The notes under the pieces are model-generated. The model had not been told where the DNA came from. It saw only the letters and a program-made list of their open reading frames with translations, and searched no databases. Source: Acephala macrosclerotiorum (Eukaryota; Ascomycota; Leotiomycetes; Helotiales; Mollisiaceae). From it: a stretch of DNA of 64,000 nucleotides. Location of the stretch: the NCBI GenBank assembly GCA_014904845.1, contig MU119290.1, positions 1-64,000 of the forward strand, in the 5' to 3' direction. Made by a program: the position numbers and the translations under genes. Positions 23,594-35,669 of the stretch are shown in pieces (position 1 is the first letter of the stretch; each line of letters starts with the position of its first letter).

Positions 23594-23836
23594 GTTGTCG
23601 GGGTCATCGTTGCGAGCCTCAAACCTTAAACGGCCAGCCCCACATTGAATCGTACCTGACCCCGCATAATGTTGGAGTACATGGAATGAGAGCTTCATTG
23701 TAGCGTGTGTTTTGGCGTCATGGATAACAAAACCTCCAATTTTGATTGAGCACATCTAAGGCTGTAGATCGTTGATATTGGGAGGATTGTTGAAAAATTC
23801 CAAAACTTGAACGTGGCAGAATAGCTGCAAATACAA

Positions 23837-25269
23837 ATGATGGCGAACCAGAAACCAATTCGAAAGGTAACTAAAAGACTAAGAAGTCTAAGAGTTGAAG
23901 ATTACTGACAAAAGCATGTAGATCATCGTTGTAGGCGCTGGCCCATCAGGGCTCCTCCTCGCGATTCTCCTGGCGAAGCAAGGCATCCAAGTTGAGCTCC
24001 TCGATGGGGCGACAGAGCTCGACAAGAATCCACGGGCAGCCCATTACGCCCCAAGTGCAATCCGCGAGCTCAGACGAGCAGGTGTGCTGGACGACATCAA
24101 GAGAGATGGCTTCATCCCAAATGCGGTTTGCTGGCGCGAGATCGATGGAACATACCTCGCCGGTTTACAGACGGATATGAGCGACCCAGATGCGATGCAA
24201 GTGCTGCCATTAGACCGACTAGTAAAGTTGTTGAACAAGCATTTGCTCGCGCTGCCAAATTCCGAGGTGAAGATGCAGCATAAGGTTATTGGGATTGAGC
24301 AAGATGAAAAGGAAGCGAGGGTGAAAGTTGAAACGCCGGAAGGTATAAAGATGTTCTCCGCGGACTATATTGTGGGAGCGGATGGCGCAAACAGTCAGAT
24401 TCGAAGATCGTTGTTTGGCGACAGGGAGTTCCCAGGCGAGACATTGCAGGAGCAGATCATTGCCACAAATGTAAGTTCCAAGACCAAAGATTTGGGAAGG
24501 TGGCTAACATGTCTTCCACAGGTTTACTACGACTTCCATAAATTCGGCTACCCTGACTCAAACTTCATTTGCCACCCAGAGAACTGGTATATGGCGGCAA
24601 GAATCACAACAGACGGTATGTGGCGTGTAACATATGGCGACAAATGGGGATTATCGAATGAGGAATACCTAGCTCGACAGCCTCAAAGATATGAGGAAAT
24701 GCTCCCTGGCCATCCGAAGCCCGGAGATTACAAGCTTGTTGGAGCAAGTCCCTACAAGCTGCATCAAAGATGTGCTGAGAAATTCCGGGTTGGCCGATTC
24801 CTTCTGATAGCAGATGCTGCGCATTTGTGCAATCCATTGTAAGCGTTCGACAGAAGTCGATGGGTTGGAGCTGACTGTAAAAGTGGCGGGCTAGGCCTCA
24901 CAGGTGGTATTGCTGACGTGACGAGCTTGTACGACTGCCTCATGGCCATGCAAAAGGGCCTTGCAGATGAATTGATATTGGATAAGTATAGCGAAGTTCG
25001 TATTAGGAAATGGAAGGAGATGATAGATCCAGTGTCGAGGGCGAACTTCCGCAGGATATGGGCGGAGGACGCCATTCCCCAGAGAGACGGGTTCTTCGAA
25101 ATGTGCAAGAAGATGGAGAACGACGAGGAGTTGCAAAAGCAGGGTGCAGGCGTAAGTTGGCGCTTTCACCAAGGAGGTCTCCGCTAACAAGAGTCAGTTC
25201 ACACATTTGCTAAACGAGGACTTCTCACCTTATTTCAAGCTGCAGCCAAACGAGGATACTGCACCGTAG
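23837..25269 (+). CDS. FAD-dependent monooxygenase (PHBH/salicylate hydroxylase fold)
   Basis: Five exons (23837-23866, 23922-24470, 24522-24838, 24884-25151, 25198-25269) give 411 residues. After a ten-residue first exon comes IIVVGAGPSGLLLAILLAKQ with GxGxxG at 15-20. The second FAD motif is GADGANSQIRR, and the third is [20 protein letters not shown]; splicing the 45-base intron at 24839-24883 is needed to restore the last. The family hydroxylates aromatic or polyketide-like substrates with NAD(P)H. The protein ends soon after the FAD domain, as in the shorter members. It follows the MFS transporter in the same direction, 830 bases away, and probably belongs to the same metabolic group. 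Confidence 0.87.
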
Positions 25270-25441
25270 TTGGAATAGAACATATTTTCCACGTTTCGAC
25301 TGATGCATTATTCGAGACAGTTAGTACGCGAGGTGGTGAGACTGGAGTTCTCTTTCCTTAGATCTCATCCCTCATCGAATTCGGCATACATCTCGTTCAA
25401 GCCTTCCATCATTTCGTTGTTGTCCGCGCGTCTCAGACCGC

Positions 25442-25727
25442 TCAACTACATCCCAAGATATCTGCCGCAACGCCTGTCAATCTTCGGCTTAGAACGCAGA
25501 AGACGACTAGCTTCCATACATCTAGCGCATTCCTCTTCGTTTCGTCTCTTGTCCCTTGTGCAGATTTCATGATAGCTGATCTCGCCTTCCTTGAATCTTG
25601 CAACGCATATTCGATAGAGATAACATTCCTCCTCAAGTGCCTTCGAGCAAGCTGCAATGTAATTGTCAAGATTAACCCCACCAATCTCAGCCTTGTGCCG
25701 TACACTAGCTTCTCGTACTCTGCTCAA
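25442..25727 (-). pseudogene. Decayed copy of the 26.1-kb unknown protein family
   Basis: Two overlapping minus-strand frames together show fragments of the family encoded by the next gene: an IMKSAQGTRDETKRNALDV stretch matches IMKQAGKGTRWETRRNALEV there. The frames differ, so at least one frameshift separates the pieces, and no start or full length remains. The remnant may extend to about 25300-25850. Confidence 0.6.
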
Positions 25728-26114
25728 TAGCTTGGCATCTTGCAGAAAGGATTGGTAGAGAAAGTTTCGCCTGTTCAGAGTTCAAGACGTTATCTCAGTT
25801 TGATCAGGACCAGCAGCATCTGGTGGGGTTGGACAGGCGCGTTTGACAAGATGGTCTGAGGTGGAAGGTTTTTTTCACATCGGAGTCGGAGTCGCAGCCT
25901 GCTTCGGTATAGTCATCATGAGTGCACTTTGCAGAGCTAGAAGTCATCGTGAAGCAATTGACTCCTCGAGTCTTTTAGTTTATGAATCCGAGCGACGTGA
26001 TGGCGCTCGAAAACGCGTCCAAGTGGGGCAGCACGTGTTATCGCAATCTCACCCTCTCAACCCCTCGCTCGAAGTCAACAAACAAACATCAATTGAAGCA
26101 CCAGTCGCTCGACA

Positions 26115-26954
26115 ATGGCCACAAACTCCTCGAAACGGACGCATGCCGTCTACATCTCCTCTGACGATGATTCGAATACCAGATCGAACGTTGCTCCTTC
26201 TTCCAAACGCGCGCGACAAGTATCAGACCCAGCACTCTGGACGACAATTTCCTCCCTCCCAGCCGCAAAAGCGAAATCCCTCCTCTATACACTCCTCCTC
26301 CAAAACCCCGAACTGAGAACCCACATACAGGATGCTGAAAGAGAAGTCCTTGCAGAAAAGGCCGCAAAAGAAGCCGCCAAACCACCCGTCGACTTCCAGG
26401 GTTACCCCACGAGTTGCTGGCGCGCATTGAACACACGATACAAATGCGTGAAAAGCAGCCAGCAATATATGGCGGCAGGGGACGTATCGAACGAACTAGA
26501 CGATGCGAGAATGGTGATTATGAAACAAGCTGGGAAAGGGACAAGGTGGGAGACTAGAAGGAATGCATTGGAAGTATTGAGGAAGATTTCGAAGAGTGTT
26601 ATGATGTGTGATGTGCAAGTTATACGACATGAGATAATGAAAGATGGGATGTTGTTGAGCCAATTTGCGGACTCTATGCTGAATTTAGCGAAGGGGATGT
26701 CGGCGCAAGAGAGGCAGTGGTATAAAGATGAGGGGTTGTATGAGACATTGGTCGCGCTGCAGGAATTGTACGATGATGTTAGTATGGAGGGTCTGCAGAA
26801 GGTCTACGCTGTATTTGATAGAGATGAAGTTATGGATGATGAAGACGGGGATGAGGAGGGCAGTGAAGACGATGTGCCTGATGACATTGACTCGGAGGAA
26901 GAACGGAGGCTTGACGCTGCTGAGAACGGCTATATCATCGACCGACGATACTGA
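26115..26954 (+). CDS. Unknown protein with acidic C-terminus
   Basis: An intronless 279-residue protein. The N-terminus is polar with a basic SSKRAR patch. Residues about 40-75 are a leucine-rich helical stretch (LWTTISSLPAAKAKSLLYTLL). The centre carries GTRWETRRNAL, conserved in two broken neighbouring copies, and the C-terminus (about 235-270) is very acidic. The order, basic tail then a short helical domain then a helical bundle, is faintly like the Cut8/Sts1 proteasome-tethering family, but I would not assign it. Only this copy of the local trio is uninterrupted. Confidence 0.65.
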   Translation: MATNSSKRTHAVYISSDDDSNTRSNVAPSSKRARQVSDPALWTTISSLPAAKAKSLLYTLLLQNPELRTHIQDAEREVLAEKAAKEAAKPPVDFQGYPTSCWRALNTRYKCVKSSQQYMAAGDVSNELDDARMVIMKQAGKGTRWETRRNALEVLRKISKSVMMCDVQVIRHEIMKDGMLLSQFADSMLNLAKGMSAQERQWYKDEGLYETLVALQELYDDVSMEGLQKVYAVFDRDEVMDDEDGDEEGSEDDVPDDIDSEEERRLDAAENGYIIDRRY

Positions 26955-27367
26955 ACTCGTGTGGTAGTCCACAGCGGAGGAGGGTGGGCATACAGAAGGT
27001 GTATCCTCCGAATTCTATGGAATGACCAGATTCAATTTCGATGTCAGAACGAGTGTTCACATTGAGACGTAAGACTGGAGCTCATTTTCCTCAGCCGTGG
27101 TATTTATCTATCTGCAGAATAACTTCCTAGGACTTCTCGTCCTCTTGTATATCGACTCATATGTTTCACGATATAGAAACTGTACACTGTTCCCGACTAA
27201 CGGCAATATTTTCCGTGCCATATTCCACTTGAAGCGCATCGTACTGGCTGTTGAACAACGAGTCGCCAAGTCACGTTCTGCCCCACTTCGATGCGTTCAA
27301 TTTCCTGTCACTTCCCGCAGTCCAGCAAACAACAGCGAATTGCTCGCTCGACGACATCAACAACTAT

Positions 27368-28216
27368 GATTTCTATACCTGCCAAACGCACACACGAAGG
27401 ATATGCGGCTATAAAAGATGAATCCAACTTTCCTCCAGCCGCAATGACCTCCACTTCTTCCAAACACAAATACAATACGAACATGAAGACGACGAAAGCA
27501 ACTCATTCCCAACCGCAGAGACTCCCAATTCCTCCAAACGCACGCACATCGAGAACAGCTCTACAGATGACGAGGCCAATCCCACTCCGCCCGTGACTTC
27601 TGATAGGCGGAGCCATTTCGATCAGTACTACCTTCAGCGCACAATTATGAGCCTCCCGAGAATACCGCCCGGTCTTTCCTCCTACAATCTTGCCTAGATG
27701 ATGTAAAATTATCTCTAGCTGTCGAAAAAGGAGCTGAGGAATATGTCAAATCTGGTGGGCCGATTTATGCTAATCAACCACCCTGCGATTTCGAACAGAC
27801 ACAAACAATTGCACCCGTGCAATAAATACCATATACCCAAACATGGAAGGCGTGCATGACAAGGTTTTCCCACAATTGAAAAACACGAGAGATTACATCT
27901 CACAGCAGATTGGACGAAGGGCGAGGTGGGAAACGAGGAGAAACGCACTCGAAGCCTTATGCAATATTTGCAGGAGCATTATGCAGTGCAAGCAACCATA
28001 AGTGCGAAAGAACTCGTGAAGGAGGGCGGTATACTGGATGAGCTGGGAGGGGACATGATACACGTGGACGAAATGAATGCCATCGAAAGGCACCGGTTCG
28101 GGCACCATATACTTTATATTCAAAAGCTTGTCAATTTAAAAGACTTGTGTCATGATTGCAGAGTCGACCATTTTATCAAGAGTCTTGATTCTGTGGACAG
28201 CGAGGTCCTCAACTGA
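27368..28216 (+). pseudogene. Second decayed copy of the unknown family
   Basis: The pieces lie in three different frames: a start MISIPAKRTHE resembling the N-terminus of the 26.1-kb gene, a SSKRTH segment near 27535, and RRARWETRRNALEAL near 27905-27955, followed in another frame by the C-terminal helical part ending at 28216. Stops and frame changes interrupt it at several points and cannot all be explained by introns with proper splice sites. The acidic tail is missing. Confidence 0.65.
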
Positions 28217-28835
28217 AAGGGTGGCGACGTGGAGGATGACGCCAATGTGGAGGATAGTTGAGGTTTGGAAAGCTTCTAATTCCAGTCAAGCTGGACGCAA
28301 TGCGATTTGAGGCGAGTCGGGTAGCTACCACAATCGATCTCACCGCGAGATATGTGTCCTGTACTACAACGCACATGTCGGCGATGGTATTAGGGCAGTG
28401 CTGTATAATATTTGTTTGTATCGCCCTGGGAAATTCGACGGGAAACCCCGTGAAGTTTGGAGACTTCATTTTCCTCAAAGGAATTGGTACTCATGAAGCC
28501 CTATACTGTACCTAATAGTCTTTCGTCAGCTTTCTTCCAAAAAGGTGGCTCGGATTACCTGTTAAACTATCCTCATGGATTCACCTAACAGGTAAAGATC
28601 GCTAGACCTGAAAGTTGAAGTGGTCGCACCCTTTCATGCTGAGGCCTAAGCTTATCTTTGAATATGTGTTTGAGAACTGACATTCACAGGCTCAAAGCCC
28701 CTGAGGACAGAAAGGGTATGTATCTCAATCCTCTGGCTCCTCGAGGCGAGCGCAAGTCCTTACCCAGCATCTATGTTCAGTACAATACCCTTGTTAACAT
28801 CTCCTCACCTCACAGACTCAACGTCAATCTCAAAG
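28217..28835. other. Intergenic, nothing recognised
   Basis: About 620 bases without a convincing coding frame; probably remnant flanks of the two decayed genes. Confidence 0.4.
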
Positions 28836-30274
28836 ATGACGGAAATAACGACCGCACATGATTCTCGAGGTTTGGGCGGGATTGAAACGGACGAAGCTGA
28901 GGGGAAATGGTCACCGCAATCAGATACTGCTGGATCCACCTTGGCCACCGAGAGCGACGCTTCCGCAAAGAATGAAGCAGCTCTTATAGCTCCAGTAGCT
29001 TCAACACCTAGAATCTCCTACAACAATGGCTATGGTGACTTCTGTTTCGGCAGGCTGGTTAAACGAAAGCGATCTCCATCCGAAATGTGGTACCCAAAGA
29101 CTAAAAAGGAAGAACTGGAAGAGGATCTCGCCACAGGGAGCCAAGGGGCACCAGTCGCTGAACCGGGCAACTTTTTTTTAGGTAATAGCCCTTCCAATTC
29201 TTCAATGGATCCTTAGGGACTGTACTTACCGGTAGCAGAGAAGGAGTTTTTTGATTATTTGATCTCTCTTTGGAAATTCGACAACGTATTATCGGTTTTC
29301 TCCTCGAACCATTCTTCTGTGGTGGCACCCGTTCATGCAGTCAACTACACAAACAACATATAGAGATCAAAGCTGAGCATGACGAATACTCTAACGACGG
29401 TTCAACTGCTCGTCATAACTGTAACGTCCGACTATATCTCAAATTCATGGAAGACGACGAACTGACGCAACTGGTTGCCAGCATTGACGAAAACTCACGA
29501 CTTGAGGAGAAGTACTTCTGGTACAAATTTCCAAGCATAGGCTACCTGAGCCCAACAGGATTCAAGGAAGTAATGACAAAGTTCCTGGAGGGAAAGGCCT
29601 TACTCGAGGATAAGTATTAAGACATCCAGGACGAATAGCAAATTACTCTGTGTCCGTTTATCCAACTCTCATCCGAGGTGGTGTTCATGCCCACGCAAAA
29701 GCATCGGACTGGTTGTGTCTGAACTGCATCCGCCAGGTTTCCAACGTTTCCACTCAATTCCGCCAAGAACTAGGAGATGTGTTCTGGTCTAATACCCGAC
29801 TTAAAGCAGGAGGCCTCGGCCTGAGTGATATTCGATGGCTTACCTGTCTTCTGCGCGAGAGGGCTACAATCCACAAAGGCATCAAAATGGTCTCTCGGAT
29901 TTCACATGAATGAGAATTGGTGTTGCAAGCACCTGCCTGGATTCGTGGAATGCTGTGAGGTCCTTGCCGCATTGACCAATCTGCAGTGGATTCAGCTCTT
30001 TGTATGCATCCTTGACATACATCTCCAGAAGATCTCCAAAGGTGAAGGCAACTATGAGCACCTAGCAGCATCTCGAAAACTGAAGATTATCCAAGGCTGG
30101 GATATTCAGGTCCGCTTTTGGGTGGATGCATGGTATCTCCCGAAGGATGAACTATTGGAAAGAGAGATGATCCTTGAACGAGAATATACGCACGTCATTG
30201 AAGATATCATGAAGCCAGATTGTCTCCGCATCGATACGCCTGCGACGAAGATGAGCACATATCTGAGCAGCTGA
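28836..30274 (+). pseudogene. Broken gene with an LPxEIR (F-box-like) domain
   Basis: A first frame from 28836 codes a polar N-terminus (MTEITTAHDSRG...) with a basic KRKRSPSE patch. Next comes LFDLSLEIRQRIIGFLLEP (around 29255-29310), the start of a domain common in ascomycete proteins of unknown function that resembles an F-box, but a stop codon directly precedes it in that frame. Later parts (VFWSNTR near 29780, then CCKHLP...LTNLQWIQLF from 29920) lie in further frames. I count at least two frameshifts or stops not curable by plausible introns. Confidence 0.55.
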
Positions 30275-31322
30275 CTTCAACGATGATCAGTCTTGCTCAG
30301 ATCTGGCACCTTCAAAGTTGTCAGCTTTGATCTTCGCTCCCCGCCACGAATAACAGAGCAGAGAATATAGCCTCACTATTTACTGAATTACTTCTCTTGC
30401 TGAACAACAGCAAGACCGCATCTAAGTTGTCAGTACCGTGTCGAAACTGTATCAAGGCAGAAGATTAGCATGATGCTAGCCGTTATCTTCAAGGACCTTC
30501 CGGATACTTGCCAGTTTCTTGCTCTACATTTACACCAAGCCTAGATCAGGAGCGAAATGGCGCTCTTCTCTTTTCCTTCTTCATTTCGCGCGTTCCTCTT
30601 TGCTGTTATGGTTGCTCCGTAAGTTAGACTTATCAAAAGTGGAATTTAGAGCATTCCAAACTACGGCTTCCATGCAGAGCCTGACTTATCTGCTGTGACT
30701 ACACCAGTCTCAGATCTGTAGATATTCAAATAATAGAGTTAGCTTCATAGTACTTCTCATTGACCGTCTTTCCTAACCGCGCGCTGTGACCTTAGACGAC
30801 TACGCGAGAGAAGGGGCAATACCCCAATCACGTGCATTTCCAACATCACATCTCATCCAAGCACTATCTCCTTCTATGCTTATTGCCGGGCGACCCATAC
30901 ATTCACAATCGACATATATCATATTCAGAGTCTCGAATGTTCCTAATCTAAGACACCATTGGTGCGGAGGCGGAGTGAAATTGCGGGAGCGGATGCACAT
31001 GCGGACTTTCTGGGCCGCTGATTGGCTGTGTCTCCGGAATTGGGTCTCAGCTATTCTGAGTACTGCATTTTGGAGGCTGAGGCTCTCTCAACGATTGTTG
31101 TCGTTCACCGATAGGGATTTTGATGGATGCTGATTTGGAAAATGGGTGTGGAATTGTTGAGATTCTCACTTCAGGAAGAAGGAACGAGAATCAGATGTAC
31201 AGGTATATAAACCCCAAGTCTATCTCTCATCCCCTACCATCCAACACCACGCCCGCAACCAGCTTCACCTTCAACTTCTCTCCCCCCATTCAAACCTCAA
31301 GACACAACCAAGACCCTCCAAA
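30275..31322. other. Intergenic, promoter of the OYE gene
   Basis: About 1 kb. A possible tiny spliced frame (30557-30618 joined to 30708-30750) would give a 34-residue hydrophobic peptide, but support is weak. The 80 bases before 31323 are C/A-rich, as in many fungal 5' leaders. Confidence 0.4.
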
Positions 31323-32766
31323 ATGGGATCAACCAGCCCCCAAAACCACAACAAACTCTTCACCCCCCTCCAACTAGGACACATGTCCCTCTCCCACCGC
31401 ATCATCATGTCCCCCTTAACACGCACCCGCTGTCCAGGCGGGATCCCCTCCCCTCTCGTAGCAGAGTATTATTCTCAGAGAGCTACGCTTGGAGGTCTGA
31501 TTATTAGTGAAGGAATGCATCCTAGTTTTATGGTTTGTCTTCCTCCCCCTATCTTGCTAGGTGTGTGGAGGGGTGCTGATGAGAACGCATAGGGAGGAAA
31601 CCTCCATAATATTCCAGGAATGTTTACTCCTGAAAATGTTAGAGCTTGGAAGCAGGTGACGGATGCAGTGCATGCCAGGGGTGGATGGATGGTCTGTCAA
31701 CTTTGGCATGTGAGCCTCCCTCCTTCTTTTCTCCCTTCTCCCTCTACCCCAATTTCCACCTTCTTCCTTCCATCCTATCCCATTCCCTCGTCCCGTCACC
31801 GAGCTGACGAAAAATCAGGTTGGGCGTTTCGCAACCTCCCACACCCTCGGAGGTCGTCAAGCCCTCAGCGCATCTGTAACAAACAGCGGGGTAGGAAACA
31901 GGATGACACCAAAGGGTATGGTACCAAGTGAGACGGCGAAAGAGATGAGCCTCGAAGATATCAAGGTTACGATTAAGGATTTCGTGCATGCGGCGAGGTG
32001 TGCTATTGAGGCGGGTTTTGATGGTGTTGAGATCGTATGTCCCCTCCCTTTTCCCTTCTTTTCCCTTCTTTTCCCTTCTTTTCCCTTCTTTTTGGTTTCG
32101 AGTGTGGGGTGTGGAGTGAGGCTGATGGTTTGACAGGCGGCGGGAAACGGCTACCTCTTCGATCAATTCCTCAACGACAGAACGAATCTTCGGATTGATC
32201 ACTACGGGGGTAACGATGAGAACCGGTCTCGCCTCGTGCTCGAAACATTAGATGCAGTCATTGCAGCCATCGGTGCTTCGAAGACAGCCGTTCGCTTCAG
32301 CCCTTGGGGAACGGTCATGATGCCGCTCGCCTCGGACCCCATCGCAACTTGGACGCACGTCTTGCGCGAAGTTGAGAAGCGGGGCATTTCGTATGTATGT
32401 CTCACTCAGCCTCGCACTGATCTCTTTCTGAACTCTGAGACGAAGTGGGCGCATTTGTATAAAGCGTCCAAAGATGGGGAGATTAAGGCCAAGAAGGAGG
32501 ATATTCATCTGAAGTGGTTTGAAGAGGTATTGGAGACGACGCCGAAATTGGCGAGCGGGGAGTATGATGGGGTGAATTGTTTTGAGGAGGTTGAGAAGGG
32601 GGAGTTGGATGGGATTACGTTTGGTAGATGGTTTATCAGCAACCCTGATCTAGTCGAGAAGATTAGGTTGGGGTTGAAGTTGACTGCGTATGACGGAATG
32701 AAGTTCTATGGTAGTGGACCAGAGGGGTATACTGACTGGCTAGTTGGCGAGGTCGTGGAGCGTTGA
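31323..32766 (+). CDS. Old yellow enzyme-like ene-reductase
   Basis: Four exons (31323-31532, 31593-31709, 31819-32034, 32137-32766) give 390 residues. It begins [27 protein letters not shown], the classic FMN-binding start of the family, and later has CQLWHVGR and [20 protein letters not shown]. The family reduces activated C=C bonds with NADPH on FMN. The active-site motif normally reading HxANGY is AAGNGY here: Asn185 and Tyr187 are kept but the substrate-binding His is Ala182. This spans a splice joint, and I found no alternative splice that restores His. The gene is convergent with a Zn2Cys6 regulator only 57 bases away. Confidence 0.88.
32051..32090. repeat. 10-bp tandem repeat inside an intron
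   Basis: Four exact copies of TTCCCTTCTT lie in the third intron of the OYE gene, making a long pyrimidine tract. Confidence 0.85.
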
Positions 32767-32823
32767 AGCCGGGTTGGAGGGCTGGAGTCTGAGCGAGATG
32801 GAAAGGTTTCGTTTTATAGAGTA

Positions 32824-34553
32824 TCAATAAACCGTTGAGACTTGTCTATAGGGTCGGCGGTCTTCTTCGAGAGCATTGAGAAGTTTACCTGCGTTCTTCC
32901 ACCTCTTGCTAAAATGCTTGACCATTAACGCCAGAGAGTCCGCAGCCTCCATATGAGAGGCGTCTCTAGTCTCTTTGAACAACTGCTCTCGCAGGGTTGC
33001 GGCCCGGATGAGGCCGTAAGGTGGAAACGGCGACATTGCATCAATGCTAACTTGTTCTATTCTCTCGTTGAACACGGAACAGACCTTGTGCACACGTTCG
33101 AGCGAGGATCGAAGAGATTCTGGTTGGTAGCAGTGCAGATAGTCTTCCGAGAGTGATATTCGGGGCCGAGACTCGTGAAGCGTCATCATTGCGCTACGCC
33201 AACATCAGAAAAGTTTGATACCGGAGTTTGGTTTACTGACCTAAAGCACATCCCGATAGCACCACAGTACATTGGCCAAGGCTGTGGAGTCTCTTCTGGT
33301 AATAGAAGTGAGAAAGCTGTCAAGGTCCTTGCGATCTGATCGGCCTCCTCAGGATTCGGGAAACTGGTTCGTTGATCACGGAGGTGCATCATCAGAATAT
33401 GGAGAAGGTGCGAGACTTGAGCTTGTCTGGCAAATCCGCCCACTCGGATACTGGATGGCGTAGACAGAGGCAATGGCTCCGCCGAAGAGAGGATCTAGAT
33501 TTCGTCAGCGGTATTCTAGAAACTGGATTCGTTGGCGTACTTTGTCGTCCCAGATGCTTCCATCCCGTGGCAGATACCGAGGCGATTCATATTGATGGGT
33601 AGCACAAGCCCCTTGTCCACGCTCAAGAGTGTAGTTTCTACACGCCGTCATCTCAGCTTGGTGTCTGGGATGATTCAAAAGACCAGAACATACCTGTCCA
33701 ACATGACAAGACCCCACCATAGACGCAGACCAGCTTGGGTTCTAGAGTTGATGTTTTCATCATGACTGCCAGGATCATTAATCTTTCTGTTCAATCCAAT
33801 CGCTACGGCTGCCCTTGTCGTTGCGGCAATAGAGATGAACGCAGCAGGTTCGATGCCATGACCAACCTCAAACAGGGTGACCAACAATCTCGCTTGAACC
33901 ACCCCAAGACAGTGGATGTTGGCTGCTTCAACAATGGCGATGGCACTCTTGACCAGCATGTAACTGGAAGAAAATGATTCGTCCTCAGATGGCATACGCG
34001 TAATCAAAGCCATACTCAAAGAGAGCAAGCTATATTCGGCACATGGTTCTGTGAATGTGGACGCAAGTCGCTCATAGTACCCGACTTCGGACAAGATTGG
34101 AAACCATCGATGAACCGAACCGAAGTACTTAACGGCTGTGGCGCGAACCGCTGGGACCTCGCCCACAGTGTGCAGAAGTCGACTAGTGATTGCTTCGTTG
34201 ACATCTGGTTGCAAAAAGAACGGAGGCGTTGCTGGAGGTGAGAGCTGACTAACTCTCAGGACTGAATGAGGGGTATTGCTGAGCACGACTGAAGCGTCAT
34301 CTCTCAAGGAGGGGCGAGCACGAGGTTCGTAATGACAACGGCGTCCAAGACTACGGAAGATCAGTATTCGGTAAGCTTCGGTAAGCTTCGGCTTCCTCTG
34401 GACGTACCGGTAGCACAGAGAACACGAAGGCAGTATCCTATCACACTTCCGCTTCCTGTCTCGGCATGCTATGCACGCCTTGGTAGCTGTGCCGGTGCAG
34501 TTCATCGAGTGCATCGTGATATCTGAACAATTGCTGCTGGCAAGCAGCTCCAC
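32824..34553 (-). CDS. Zn2Cys6 transcription factor
   Basis: Five exons (34553-34408, 34350-33694, 33637-33541, 33494-33241, 33193-32824) give 507 residues. Removing the first intron completes the zinc cluster: Cys27, 30, 37, 44, 47 and 54, with RDRKRK between the second and third. A Fungal_trans-type regulatory domain follows, with RWFPILSE, QARLLVTLFEVGHG and LRLWWGLVMLDR, then RYLPRDGSIWDD after the second intron. All splice joints keep frame. It is convergent with the OYE gene, so a link in regulation is possible but unproven. Confidence 0.87.
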
Positions 34554-35669
34554 TTTCTATTCTCATGAACATAATGACGATGTTTGTCAGCAGGGGCAGA
34601 TTTTGTTGAGGTTCTGCTGTTCAGTAATCACGATCACAGAAATAAAGCGGATGTCGACGGAGGCCCAACTGGGAATGGCTTCGAAATGTTTGCATCGTTT
34701 GCATGGCATCACGTGGATGGCCCACTTTAAGCCGCGCGTTTCTTTTCTTAGAACTTTCTTCTATCACCTCTTGTCATCTTCGCCTTCGCTCATCCGAAGT
34801 TTCCACACACCATCACCCGCAAGTTACGAAGCATCCTGCAAGGAACACGAATCGAAATTTCTGATGGCGCATGAGCTAGCAAATAAGTCGCTCACGCATC
34901 CCCACCTATCCACCGTTTTCTGTCACCTTCACCACCAACACCACCAACCTCTTGCGTCAGCTCGATGAAAAACTATCTTCGCTACCACAAGAAGCTGCTC
35001 TCGTCCTGTCAGCATCGGAGACCATCAGTCGAGAAGAAGTAGATGTTGTGGCTGGAGTTTCGGCGATTCTATCGGCTTCGGGCAAATGTATTTGAGTATA
35101 CGAGGCACATGTTGTTTTCTTCCCAACTCGAGCAGCGCTCATCACGTTACGGACGGAGCCGTATCCCGAGCGGCTTCGCTCATCTTCCACAAATATCCAA
35201 GGCCGATATAACCGTTCCCAATGTTCCGAGACGATGTCAGCCTTACTGCCAAGTGGCGGTCGTGAAGAGCTGTCAAATTCTACACCACCGTTTTCCCATT
35301 GCCTGGGACGCCAACGTGCTTGAGCCTAGGTGCATCTCTCCCGTAGCATAGCTCGCAGTGCTAGCTCTGTCGAGTCATTCGTGTTCATAATTTCTGCGGG
35401 TCTGTAAACTCATGATTTGTGCAGTATTGATTTAGCTCGACCAGATACCTGCTTTGGGACGAGAACTTACGTCTCTCGTATTTTATGGTAAGCATAGCCG
35501 CAAGCTATCACACGACGTCGGGTCGCGGGTTGGGAGACTCTCATAGTCTCTTTCCAGCGTCATCTCGCATCGAGGATGTGCTCCAGGGTATATGTAACCC
35601 AGCCCTCATCTTATGTTTCATCAATCCATACGCTTAATCAATACTGTCGTTTACTTCACACTCGTTATA
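34554..35669. other. Divergent intergenic region
   Basis: About 1.1 kb between the regulator and the But2 gene. Small open frames have no recognisable domain. Probably two promoters. Confidence 0.4.
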
